The notes beneath the pieces were generated by a model. It was not told the origin of the DNA. It was given only the letters and a program-made list of their open reading frames with translations, and searched no databases. Shown one piece after another: positions 1 through 8,040 of a stretch of DNA of 64,000 nucleotides. Source of the DNA: Hyphomicrobiales bacterium (GTDB lineage Bacteria; Pseudomonadota; Alphaproteobacteria; Rhizobiales; Rhizobiaceae); the NCBI GenBank assembly GCA_900468535.1, contig UBTY01000010.1:71513-135512 (forward strand), written 5' to 3'. Made by a program: the position numbers and the translations under genes. Position 1 is the stretch's first letter. Every line of letters starts with the position of its first letter.

Positions 1-465
1 CCGCGTGGGGACGTCTCCGAGTTCGGTGCCGCCCGCTTCTTCAAGCGTACCGGCGAGGGCGTCTACGACATGGCGGATCTGGCGCGCGCGACGGAGAAGC
101 TCTCGGACTACGTGACAAACCTTGCCCGCGAGCATGATGCATCCGCCATTCTCGGCCTCGGGTTCTCGAATGGCGCGAACATTCTTGCCAACGTGCTGAT
201 TGAAAAGGGATTGTTCGACGCATCCGCTCTTCTGCATCCGCTTATTCCGTTCAAGCCCAGGGCAAACGAGGCGCTTGCCGGTCGGAAGATACTGATCACC
301 GCCGGCGAGCGTGATCCGATCAGCCCAAAGGCCGTGACCGAGGCTCTTGCCGATTATTTCGAGGCGCAGAAAGCATCGGTCGTGACGGATTGGCATGCGG
401 GCGGGCATGAAATCCGCCCGAACGAAGTGGACGCTGTGCGCAGTCTTTTCCGGGCATATCTCTAG
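1..465 (+). CDS. alpha/beta hydrolase (phospholipase/carboxylesterase type), 3' part
   Basis: The reading frame is open from base 1, so the gene starts outside the window and about 154 C-terminal codons are visible. The fragment holds the three elements of an alpha/beta hydrolase catalytic triad: a nucleophile elbow GFSNG, an acidic residue in GERDP, and a histidine in GGHEI near the C-terminus. The layout (elbow, then LHPLIPF, then GERDP, then GGHE) matches the small cytosolic carboxylesterase/phospholipase family (dienelactone-hydrolase fold). The substrate cannot be told. A hairpin follows the stop codon. Confidence 0.75.
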   Translation, partial: PRGDVSEFGAARFFKRTGEGVYDMADLARATEKLSDYVTNLAREHDASAILGLGFSNGANILANVLIEKGLFDASALLHPLIPFKPRANEALAGRKILITAGERDPISPKAVTEALADYFEAQKASVVTDWHAGGHEIRPNEVDAVRSLFRAYL

Positions 466-475
466 CGACAAGAAA

Positions 476-501
476 GGCCAGTCTCGGCAGCGAGGCTGGC
501 C
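476..501 (+). terminator. hairpin after the hydrolase gene
   Basis: An 11-bp stem (476-486 with 491-501, one G-T type mismatch) with a 4-base loop starts 10 bases after the stop codon at 465. No clear T-run follows, so termination is inferred from position and stem strength. Confidence 0.5.
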
Positions 502-628
502 ATTGTCTGCCGAAACGATCTCGCTGAGGTGAATTTCATCCTATAGTATATCGCCGGTTGTTATTTCAATCATTTATGGTATTTACTTGTCGGCATGACC
601 ATGGGTTTTGCTGGCGGGTTTGCATCGT

Positions 629-2431
629 ATGAACGAAATTGCCGACCTTCGAATGCTGCCCGGCATAATACGCCGCCAGACGCGTGCAATTCTTGTTACG
701 GCGGCTGTGATATTCTTGAGCGCCGTCGTCGTTACCTTCTTGCTGACGCCTCAATATAGCGCGCAGGCGCTGTTGCTCGTCGATACAAGCTCGAAGAACC
801 TGCTTGATCCGGATGCCGATGCTGCGAGTGGGGTTACCGACAATTCGCGCGTCGAGGGCGAGGTTCGCATCGTCCAATCCGATGCGGTTCTGCTCGAAGC
901 CGTTCGCGAGAGCGGGCTCGTCGGAGATGCGGAGTTTCAAGCTGATGCCCAGCTCGGCGGGCGTTTGTTGCGCTGGCTGGGCGCTAGGCAGAGCGTTGCG
1001 GAAGACGGGTCTCATATCGAAGGCAGGGTTCTTGATGCCTTCCGGGAAGCAGTGAGAGTCAGACGCGAGGGATTGACCTATCTCATCGGCGTTTCCGTTA
1101 CCTCCGCGGACCCGGCCAAGGCGGCGAAGCTCGCCAATCTGGTCACCGACGTCTACATGAGGAAGCAGGTCGAGGCGAAGGTCGCCGGCACGATTGCGGC
1201 ACGCAACAGCCTGCAGCATCGGGTGACGGAGGCGCGCGAGCTGCTCTCCGAATATGAAACGAAGCTGGAGGCCTTTTCCGCGGCCCATGGCAGTCTCGCC
1301 GGCGCATCGGCGGACGCCGGCGCAGTGCTGAGACTGACCGGTGTCGCCACCGATGATGCCGGGCCGCGCGTTGCGCCTGATGTCGTCACACAATTCTACA
1401 GCCTTCAGCAATCTGCCGAAATCGCCAGAAACCAGTATCAGACGCTGCTGACGCGACTGCAGGATTTCGAAACGCAGGTAAGCCTGCAGCTTGCCGACAG
1501 CCGGGTCGTTTCGCCTGCACTTCTGCCGATCGAGCCGTCCTACCCGAAGGTGCCGCTCATTCTTGCGGTCATGGCGTTGGTGGCGCTTGCTGCCGGCATC
1601 GGCGCGGGCCTGCTGCGGGAGTTCGTGATCGGCGGCTTCACGGTCGATGACCAGGTGAATGCGGTTCTCGGCCTGCCGCTGGCTTCCGTCGTTCCGCACG
1701 AGCAGGGAAGCGAGCTCGAGCGGCCGCATGGGCGGGGTCTCTCCGATATCATCATTGCCTCTCCGCTGTCGGTGTTTTCCGAATCCATCCGGCGAATTCG
1801 TGTGTCGATCGAGCAGACGCGGACGGGAGCTTTGACCTTCCGGGACGATCGGCAGCAGGAATGCATGGTGCTGATGGTGTCGTCCGCGCAGCATGGCGAC
1901 GGCAAGTCGACGCTCGCCGCTTCGGTGGCGCGCACCTATGCACTGGCCGGAAAGCGTACCCTGCTGATCGACTGCGATCTGCGCAAGCCAAGCATCCATA
2001 AGCACGTGGACCGCGAGCCGACCTCCGCCTTCATCGATCTTCTGCGCGGGGAGCCGGATCCGGGGCTCGCCAACATGGTCCTGACCGATCAGTCGACGAA
2101 CCTCTCGGTCATCATCGGAGCGCGACCGGCTGAATTTCCGACCGACGACCTCCTGATGGGACCGACCATCCGGACGCTGCTTGGCCGCGCGCGTCGGCAT
2201 TTCGACTATATCGTGATCGACACGCCGCCGGTCGAGTCGGCTGTGGATGCGCTTTACCTCGCGCGGCTGAGCGACGCCGTTCTGTTCGTCGTTCGTTGGG
2301 CCAGCACGCCCCAGAGTGCGGCACGCCGGGCCGTCGCCGCGCTCAAGGAGAATGTTCGGGACGGTGCGGCCGTCGTCGCCATCCTGAACGGTCAGGACCG
2401 GCGCAAGCTGTTCGGCTTCCTTGCACGGTAG
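629..2431 (+). CDS. Wzc/ExoP-like polysaccharide co-polymerase and tyrosine autokinase
   Basis: 600 residues from the ATG at 629; a TTG seven codons upstream is less likely. This is an inner-membrane chain-length and export regulator for exopolysaccharide. It has a Wzz-type domain with a first membrane segment at about residues 17-40, a periplasmic, partly coiled stretch, and a second segment at about 308-330. A BY-kinase domain follows, with Walker A GDGKST (about 423), Walker A' LLIDCDLRKP (about 445-454) and Walker B IVIDTPP (about 527). The family normally ends in a tyrosine cluster, the autophosphorylation site. Here the protein ends in RRKLFGFLAR with no tyrosine in the last 40 residues. 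First gene of the polysaccharide locus; an AT-rich region lies just upstream. Confidence 0.85.
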   Translation: MNEIADLRMLPGIIRRQTRAILVTAAVIFLSAVVVTFLLTPQYSAQALLLVDTSSKNLLDPDADAASGVTDNSRVEGEVRIVQSDAVLLEAVRESGLVGDAEFQADAQLGGRLLRWLGARQSVAEDGSHIEGRVLDAFREAVRVRREGLTYLIGVSVTSADPAKAAKLANLVTDVYMRKQVEAKVAGTIAARNSLQHRVTEARELLSEYETKLEAFSAAHGSLAGASADAGAVLRLTGVATDDAGPRVAPDVVTQFYSLQQSAEIARNQYQTLLTRLQDFETQVSLQLADSRVVSPALLPIEPSYPKVPLILAVMALVALAAGIGAGLLREFVIGGFTVDDQVNAVLGLPLASVVPHEQGSELERPHGRGLSDIIIASPLSVFSESIRRIRVSIEQTRTGALTFRDDRQQECMVLMVSSAQHGDGKSTLAASVARTYALAGKRTLLIDCDLRKPSIHKHVDREPTSAFIDLLRGEPDPGLANMVLTDQSTNLSVIIGARPAEFPTDDLLMGPTIRTLLGRARRHFDYIVIDTPPVESAVDALYLARLSDAVLFVVRWASTPQSAARRAVAALKENVRDGAAVVAILNGQDRRKLFGFLAR

Positions 2432-2645
2432 CCGCCGCGGTGTGTGTCGACGGAAAAGCAGCAGGCAGCACGCAATCTTTTCTACAACTTTCGCGTAAGT
2501 ATTGACAAACAGGTTGTTTATGTAAAGGTTTAGTAAAATCATAAATACAACCGTCGATCTAGCTGATGCGGCCAGCTGGAAGCACTCGGTCTGTTGTCTG
2601 AGGAATTTCAAAGGATCCGTTTTACTTGTTTTCGCGAGAGTTCGC
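2432..2645. promoter_or_regulatory. AT-rich gap inside the polysaccharide locus, possible internal promoter
   Basis: A 214-base gap separates the kinase gene from the tightly packed biosynthesis genes. It is much richer in A and T than its neighbours between 2480 and 2560 and contains TTGACA at 2502-2507. The best -10 candidates (2519-2524 and 2531 onward) are badly spaced. It may carry the promoter for the downstream genes; this rests on composition and position only. Confidence 0.3.
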
Positions 2646-3845
2646 ATGGCCGTGGCGAAGCGCATACTTGTTCATGACTATTCAGGACATCCGTTTCAGG
2701 TTCAGCTTTCCCGGTCTCTCGCAAAACGAGGGTACGATATCAGGCACGTTCATTCAGCCAGCTTCCAAACGCCGAAAGGCGATCTGAAGCCGGGCGAGGA
2801 CCCTGCCGACAACATCGAGATCATCGGCCTTTCCCTCGATCGGCCTTTTCGAAAAGACAGCTTCTTCAAGCGGCGATCGCAGGAAATAGAGTTCGGTCGG
2901 CTGGTGGCCGAAGAGATCCGACGCTTCAGGCCCGATATCGTGGTGTCTTCGAATGCGCCGCTGGACACGCAGGCGGTGATCCACAAGGCGGCACGCAGCG
3001 CCGGCGCGCATTTCATCTTCTGGCTTCAGGATATCTATAGCGAGGCAATCACCCGGCTTCTACCGAAGAAGTTTCCATTGATCGGCGAGGCCGTCGCGAG
3101 GCGCTATCGGCGGCTGGAATACGGGCTGTTGCGAGGGAGCGATCATGTGATCGCCATTTCGGAAGATTTCGTGCCGATGCTCGCGGCGCGAGGCGTTTCG
3201 CCGCCGATATCGGTGATCGAAAATTGGGCGCCGCTGGCTGAAATGAATCTGCGTACGATCGGTAAAGAGCCAAAGCGTGCGGCAGGCGAAGTGCGGGCGG
3301 TTTACGCTGGCACGCTTGGCTACAAGCACAATCCCGGCCTGCTCCTTGCCGCTGCGAAGGCGCTGCCGATCACGCTCGATATCTTCTCTGAGGGAACCGC
3401 AGCCTCGGCCTTGCAGCACGCTGCGGCTGACGGCGTCCCCCACCTGCGGGTCCATCCGTGGGTTCCGTTCGCGGAGCTTCCGGGCGTTCTCTCGAATGCG
3501 GATATTCTGATCGCCATGATCGAGGAGGAGGCCGGTGTGTTCTCCGTGCCTTCCAAGGTGCTGACCTATTTCTGCAGTGCGCGCCCGGTGCTCGGATCCA
3601 TACCGAACGGCAATCTGGCGCGTCGTATTATCGAGCGTGAGAAGGCGGGCTTGGTCGTCGACCCAGGTAACGAGGCCGCGTTCATCAGCAACATGCAGAG
3701 GCTTGCCGAGGATGCGGGTCTGCGCGCGGCGCTCGGCGCCAACGGTCGGGCCTATGCGGAGAGGGCCTTCGCGATCGATCGGATCACGGATCGCTTCGAG
3801 GGCATTTTCGACAATCTCGCTTGGAAGGAACTAAGGGCTATCTAG
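2646..3845 (+). CDS. glycosyltransferase family 4 (WcaI/WbuB type)
   Basis: 399 residues with two Rossmann-like halves, as in GT-B transferases. The N-terminal half opens RILVHDYSGHPF; the C-terminal half carries FSVPSKVLTYF followed by ARPVLGS, the sugar-nucleotide binding loop typical of GT4 enzymes of the WcaI/WbuB group, and a C-terminal helix around ANGRAYAERAF. It should transfer a sugar from a nucleotide donor to the lipid-linked repeat unit at the cytoplasmic face. It is the only recognisable glycosyltransferase in the cluster, so other transferases for the repeat unit must lie elsewhere. Donor and linkage cannot be read from the sequence. The next gene starts 19 bases downstream. Confidence 0.8.
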   Translation: MAVAKRILVHDYSGHPFQVQLSRSLAKRGYDIRHVHSASFQTPKGDLKPGEDPADNIEIIGLSLDRPFRKDSFFKRRSQEIEFGRLVAEEIRRFRPDIVVSSNAPLDTQAVIHKAARSAGAHFIFWLQDIYSEAITRLLPKKFPLIGEAVARRYRRLEYGLLRGSDHVIAISEDFVPMLAARGVSPPISVIENWAPLAEMNLRTIGKEPKRAAGEVRAVYAGTLGYKHNPGLLLAAAKALPITLDIFSEGTAASALQHAAADGVPHLRVHPWVPFAELPGVLSNADILIAMIEEEAGVFSVPSKVLTYFCSARPVLGSIPNGNLARRIIEREKAGLVVDPGNEAAFISNMQRLAEDAGLRAALGANGRAYAERAFAIDRITDRFEGIFDNLAWKELRAI

Positions 3846-3864
3846 CGCTGGGGGGCGTTTTGCG

Positions 3865-4833
3865 ATGAAGACTGCGCTTGTTTGTGGTGCCGGAGGGTTC
3901 ATCGGCAGCCATCTCGTTCGGCATCTGAAAGATCAAGGGTTCTGGGTTCGCGGCATCGATCTCAAATATCCCGTCTATGAGCAAACCCACGCCGACGAAT
4001 TTATCCTCGGCGATCTGAGGCAGCAGGCGATCTCAGAGCGTATGATCGATCGCGGGTTCGACGAGGTTTACCAGCTTGCCGCCGACATGGGTGGCGCCGG
4101 GTACATCTTCACCGGCAACCATGATGCCGACATCATGTACAATTCGGCGATCATCAATCTCAACATCGCGAGCGCATGTCTGCGCCACCGTGTCGGGCGT
4201 GTCTTCTACTCGTCATCCGCCTGCATCTATCCTGCCTACAACCAAGATGACCCTGACAATCCTGATTGTGCGGAGGCTTCGGCCTATCCGGCAGCGCCCG
4301 ACAGCGAGTACGGCTGGGAGAAGCTGTTCTCCGAACGTCTGTTCCTGGCCTATGGCAGGAACTATGGAATGCGCAGCCGCATCGCGCGCTACCACAACGT
4401 CTTCGGCCCGCTCGGCACCTGGGATGGCGGCAGGGAGAAGGCGCCAGCCGCCATCTGCAGAAAGGTTGCTGCAGCGCGCGATGGCGGCGAGATCGAGATA
4501 TGGGGTGATGGCCTGCAGACGCGGTCGTTCCTCTACATCGACGAATGCATCGAAGGGTCGATCCGCTTCATGCGCTCGGATTTCGAGGGACCGCTGAACA
4601 TCGGCTCGGACGAGATGGTCAGCATCAACCAACTTGTCGACATGGTTTGCGACATCGCCGGCAAGCGGCTGCACAAGCGCCATATTCCCGGGCCGACCGG
4701 CGTGCGCGGACGCAATTCGGATAACAGGCTGATCGAGGAAAAGATCGGCTGGCGGCCCTCGGCGGGTCTAAGGGTAGGGCTTGAAAAGACCTATGACTGG
4801 ATCGAGCAGCAGTTGATGCGGGATGCCGCATGA
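3865..4833 (+). CDS. GDP-mannose 3,5-epimerase-like SDR sugar epimerase
   Basis: 322-residue extended short-chain dehydrogenase. The NAD-binding GAGGFIG is at residues 8-14. The middle of the protein closely follows plant GDP-mannose 3,5-epimerase: ADMGGAGYI, SSSACIYP at 116-123, SEYGWEK with Tyr149 and Lys153, and GGREKAPAA with Lys192. In the Arabidopsis enzyme the catalytic residues are Cys145, Tyr174, Lys178 and Lys217. Here they are Cys120, Tyr149, Lys153 and Lys192, a constant shift of 25. The predicted reaction turns GDP-D-mannose into GDP-L-galactose and/or GDP-L-gulose, here as donor for the exopolysaccharide. Activity is inferred from residue conservation. A related NAD-dependent epimerase with other specificity is possible but less likely. 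Confidence 0.8.
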   Translation: MKTALVCGAGGFIGSHLVRHLKDQGFWVRGIDLKYPVYEQTHADEFILGDLRQQAISERMIDRGFDEVYQLAADMGGAGYIFTGNHDADIMYNSAIINLNIASACLRHRVGRVFYSSSACIYPAYNQDDPDNPDCAEASAYPAAPDSEYGWEKLFSERLFLAYGRNYGMRSRIARYHNVFGPLGTWDGGREKAPAAICRKVAAARDGGEIEIWGDGLQTRSFLYIDECIEGSIRFMRSDFEGPLNIGSDEMVSINQLVDMVCDIAGKRLHKRHIPGPTGVRGRNSDNRLIEEKIGWRPSAGLRVGLEKTYDWIEQQLMRDAA

Positions 4834-6128
4834 TAGCCAGCTTTCAGCGCTCGGATGCAGCGCGGAGGAGTTACTCGTTCTCGACGTCCGTGAATGCGGG
4901 TCTGCTCATCGCAAGCTTCGTTCTCGGGCAGGGATCGATCTTTGCCGCACAGAGCTGGCTCGTCGCGCGAAACTCGCTCGACCTGCTGGCGCATTTCGGC
5001 GCGCATTTCTCATTTCTCATTCTGGCACTGATGGTTGTCGACTGGGGAACGGCCGTTGTTCTTGCCCGGCGCATTTCGCTGGCAGGGGAAGACGAGCTGC
5101 GGGATGAGGTTAGGCGCTCTTATTGGTCTGCCTGTGGTGTCAGGCTGTGCGCGGCGGTTGCCGTTGCGACCGTCTGCGCCGTCTATGCCTGGAGTTGGGG
5201 AGACGTCTTCTCGCGATGGTACCTACTGGGCGCAGCGCCCGCCCTTACGGTCTGGTCCTTCAATGCCACCGGCATACTGGATGGTATCAAGCTTAGCGGC
5301 ATGAGCGGGCTGACCGCGATGCCTGCCTATCTTGCTTCGGCCGTCGGTCTCGTTCTTTTGGAAGCGTTCAGCCAAACGAATGGGTTGCTCCTTGGGCTCG
5401 CGGCATCGATTGGCTATGCCGTGAGCGTCGCTGCGCAGATGGTGGTGTTACATCGCGTCGGGCTTTTCCCCTCAGCTCCGCTTGGAGATAGGGAGCGCTC
5501 GAAGAGTATTGCGCGTCAGGGCGTTGCGGTTCTGCTTTCCATGCTGCCTGGGCAGGTTTCGTTCCGGTTTCAGATCGTCATCTGTGCCTTGGTGCTGGGG
5601 CCCGCGGTGACGGGCTTGTTCCTCTATGGTCGGCAGGTTGCCGTGGCGGTGTCACAGGTGCTTGAATTCTGCCGACGTGCCAGTTTCGCGCAGCTGGTTG
5701 GCGATGTCAGGCACAGCGAGACGCCTGTCGCAACGGCATTCAGGACGCAGCGCACGGCGACCATGCTGGCAGTTGGCCTAAGCTCCGGACTGCTGCTTGC
5801 AGGCGTATGCGGGATGATCCTGCTGGGCGGGCCACCCGCGCAGGCCTGCCATGTGCTGGCGCTCTTTTCTGTCGGGGTCTTGTCGGGGTCGCTGTCGCAA
5901 ACGGTGGTGCAGGCCGCTCAGGCGCGAGGCGATTACCGGGCCGTTGCGATCGCGGCGAATGCGGCGATGGTCGTCGGCCTCGGCACGACGGCGTTGTTCG
6001 GCACCCTGTTTCATGTTCCTGGGCTCGCCGTGTCTGAGGTGCTTACCCATATCGTCGTGGTTCTTCTGCTTTTGTCGATGACGTTCAGGCGAAAGCTTCC
6101 GTCTTACCGGACGAGGGTGGCAGCATGA
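4830..6128 (+). CDS. polysaccharide flippase (Wzx-like, MATE/MVF superfamily)
   Basis: 432 residues, almost entirely hydrophobic, with about 12 predicted membrane segments. The order (N-terminal segments around residues 27-75, a short positive loop near residue 215 with DRERSKS, then a second half) fits polysaccharide transporters that flip lipid-linked repeat units across the inner membrane. It starts inside the epimerase gene with a 4-base ATGA overlap, so the two are translationally coupled. It is placed between sugar-nucleotide synthesis and a polymerase, as expected for a Wzx/Wzy pathway. Primary sequence in this family is weakly conserved, so the assignment leans on topology and context. 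Confidence 0.75.
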   Translation: MIASFQRSDAARRSYSFSTSVNAGLLIASFVLGQGSIFAAQSWLVARNSLDLLAHFGAHFSFLILALMVVDWGTAVVLARRISLAGEDELRDEVRRSYWSACGVRLCAAVAVATVCAVYAWSWGDVFSRWYLLGAAPALTVWSFNATGILDGIKLSGMSGLTAMPAYLASAVGLVLLEAFSQTNGLLLGLAASIGYAVSVAAQMVVLHRVGLFPSAPLGDRERSKSIARQGVAVLLSMLPGQVSFRFQIVICALVLGPAVTGLFLYGRQVAVAVSQVLEFCRRASFAQLVGDVRHSETPVATAFRTQRTATMLAVGLSSGLLLAGVCGMILLGGPPAQACHVLALFSVGVLSGSLSQTVVQAAQARGDYRAVAIAANAAMVVGLGTTALFGTLFHVPGLAVSEVLTHIVVVLLLLSMTFRRKLPSYRTRVAA

Positions 6129-7450
6129 CACGGCTTTGCGCGGTGCTTCTGCTTTATCTCCTCAACCTGCCGTTCGCCGACAGTCTGTTCGTTGTGCTGC
6201 TCACCCTGCCGATGCTTCTGTTGGTGCTGACCGGCATGATCCGCATGCGCTCGCCGGTGTTTCAGATCGGCGACGTCTTCTGGTTTTGCCTGTTCGTATT
6301 CTTCGTTCTTTCGCCGCTGCAGCGGATGCATGGCGCGATGATTGGCGGCACGACCGCCATCACCTTTTACGCCTACGAACCCTACGAATACGTCGAGGCG
6401 ATGTTGATCGTCCTTCTCTTCTGTGTGCCGTTCCTGGCTGTCAGGATGGAGCGAGACGCACGTCCGGTGGCAAAAGCGGGGCCGCCGTTTCTGGCAACCC
6501 TCCTGCTTTTGAATGCGGCTGCCTTTGGCCTGTTCGTGTTTTCGGAAGGTGGGTTCGAGCGACTGCTGTCGTCGCGCCTGGAACAGGATCCTGCGCAGGC
6601 TTTCGTCGCAAGCATGCTGTTTCTCGGTGTGCAATCGACAACGGCCTGCCTGGTCTGCATTCACATGCGGGCCTTTCCGTCAAGGCTTGCGCCGCTCGGC
6701 GCATTCGCCCTCGTCATCTGCCTGCTTGCGATCTCCCGAAATCCGTTCAATTCACCGCGCTTCATGCTGCTTGCGGTATGGGGGCCGGTCCTGCTGGCGC
6801 TAGTCGGAGGCAGGATTTCCGCGTGGAGATTCTATGCAGCTGCCGTGATCGCGCTGACAGTGCTCTTCCCCGTTCTCAGCGTCACGACCCGATTGGGGCT
6901 TGAGGGGGCGGCGGGCATCTCCGAGATATCGTTTGCGGACAACTTTTTCGATGTTCCCGCGGTCGATGTCTTCGACACGGCCGTTCATGCCGTGCGGTTC
7001 ATGCAGACACACGAGCACATGTGGGGTGCGAAGTCCGTTGCAGTCATCCTGTTCTTCGTGCCGCGCGTTCTCTGGCCCGGCAAGCCGATCGTCGGAGGGC
7101 TCGATATCGGCAATGAGCTGTTCGCCGCCGGAATGTACGGCACACCGAATCTTTCCTTCTTTCTCGGCTGTGATCTCTTCATGGACTTTGGCTTCGTGGG
7201 CGTCGTCTTCGGCGGGATCGTTGTCGCGGCTCTCCTGCAAAGGGGTGTGAAGACCAATGTCGGGCTGTTCGCGGGCCAACCGGTCACGCAATTCGTCATC
7301 GCGTCGTCGCTGCCGATATTGTTGAGAGGTCCCGTCGGAGCCGTCCTGCCGCTGTTCTGCTGTCAGATGTTTGCCGTCGTTGTCTTGTCGCTCCTGACGC
7401 GAAGTCATCGGTCGTTTTCCACGGATGCGCGGGAGGCGCACGCGCTATGA
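6125..7450 (+). CDS. O-antigen/exopolysaccharide polymerase-like membrane protein (Wzy-like)
   Basis: 441 residues with about 10-12 membrane segments and larger loops around residues 70-105 and 255-300, the pattern of Wzy polymerases and O-antigen ligases. Wzy proteins share little sequence, so the call rests on topology, on the 4-base ATGA overlaps at both ends, and on the neighbours (flippase upstream, acetyltransferase downstream). It would polymerise flipped repeat units in the periplasm, with the Wzc-like protein at 629-2431 setting chain length. A ligase role is the main alternative. Confidence 0.65.
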   Translation: MTRLCAVLLLYLLNLPFADSLFVVLLTLPMLLLVLTGMIRMRSPVFQIGDVFWFCLFVFFVLSPLQRMHGAMIGGTTAITFYAYEPYEYVEAMLIVLLFCVPFLAVRMERDARPVAKAGPPFLATLLLLNAAAFGLFVFSEGGFERLLSSRLEQDPAQAFVASMLFLGVQSTTACLVCIHMRAFPSRLAPLGAFALVICLLAISRNPFNSPRFMLLAVWGPVLLALVGGRISAWRFYAAAVIALTVLFPVLSVTTRLGLEGAAGISEISFADNFFDVPAVDVFDTAVHAVRFMQTHEHMWGAKSVAVILFFVPRVLWPGKPIVGGLDIGNELFAAGMYGTPNLSFFLGCDLFMDFGFVGVVFGGIVVAALLQRGVKTNVGLFAGQPVTQFVIASSLPILLRGPVGAVLPLFCCQMFAVVVLSLLTRSHRSFSTDAREAHAL

Positions 7451-8040
7451 TCGAGATGGATCAGGCAAGTCTTGGAATCCTGAATGCGCAACACCATCGC
7501 TCGCGGTTTGGCGGTCCGAGCTTCACGCTTCGTCATCGTCTCCTGAGGGCACTGTGGATTGCAGTCTGGGCGCTTTTCGGCCGCTACACGCCCGCGCCGA
7601 TGCATCGATGGCGGGCCTGTCTGCTCCGGCTGTTCGGGGCGCAATTGGGCGTAAATGCCCGGGTGCATGGATCGGCGATGATCTGGTATCCGCCTAACCT
7701 TTTCATGGGCGACAACGCGTTGATCGGGCAGCGGGTCATCTGCTACGCGATGGCGCCGATCCAGATCGGCCGCAACGCGATCGTCTCTCAAGGCGCGCAT
7801 CTCTGCACGGGCACGCACGACATCGACGACCCGGCCTTTCAGCTCCAGGCTCGGCCGATCATGATCGGTGCCGATGCCTGGGTGGCGGCCGATGCCTTTG
7901 TCGGCCCGGGCGTCGTCATCGAGGACGGTGCCGTTCTCGGTGCGCGTGCGGTTGCCTTCAAGGACCTTCCGGCCTGGACTGTTCATGTCGGCAACCCTGC
8001 GCGGTTTGTTCGAGAGCGAGGACGCTTCACCAGCGCATAG
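7447..8040 (+). CDS. WcaF-like hexapeptide-repeat acetyltransferase
   Basis: 197 residues, left-handed beta-helix O-acetyltransferase of the WcaF/NodL group. The imperfect hexapeptide turns are seen from about residue 60 to 175, for instance GVNARVHG, IGRNAIVSQGAHL and IEDGAVLGARAV. The likely catalytic histidine sits in CTGTHDIDD. These enzymes move an acetyl group from acetyl-CoA to a sugar hydroxyl, so it probably decorates the repeat unit. Its start overlaps the polymerase gene by ATGA. Its last 14 bases overlap the 3' end of the convergent hydrolase gene on the minus strand. Confidence 0.8.
   Translation: MIEMDQASLGILNAQHHRSRFGGPSFTLRHRLLRALWIAVWALFGRYTPAPMHRWRACLLRLFGAQLGVNARVHGSAMIWYPPNLFMGDNALIGQRVICYAMAPIQIGRNAIVSQGAHLCTGTHDIDDPAFQLQARPIMIGADAWVAADAFVGPGVVIEDGAVLGARAVAFKDLPAWTVHVGNPARFVRERGRFTSA

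Noticed and set aside
566..2665. A 699-codon open frame on the minus strand opposite the Wzc-like gene
   Set aside because: It lies fully opposite a gene with clear kinase motifs, has Arg/His/Gln-rich composition with no family resemblance, and lacks a ribosome site. It is a by-product of GC-rich third positions.
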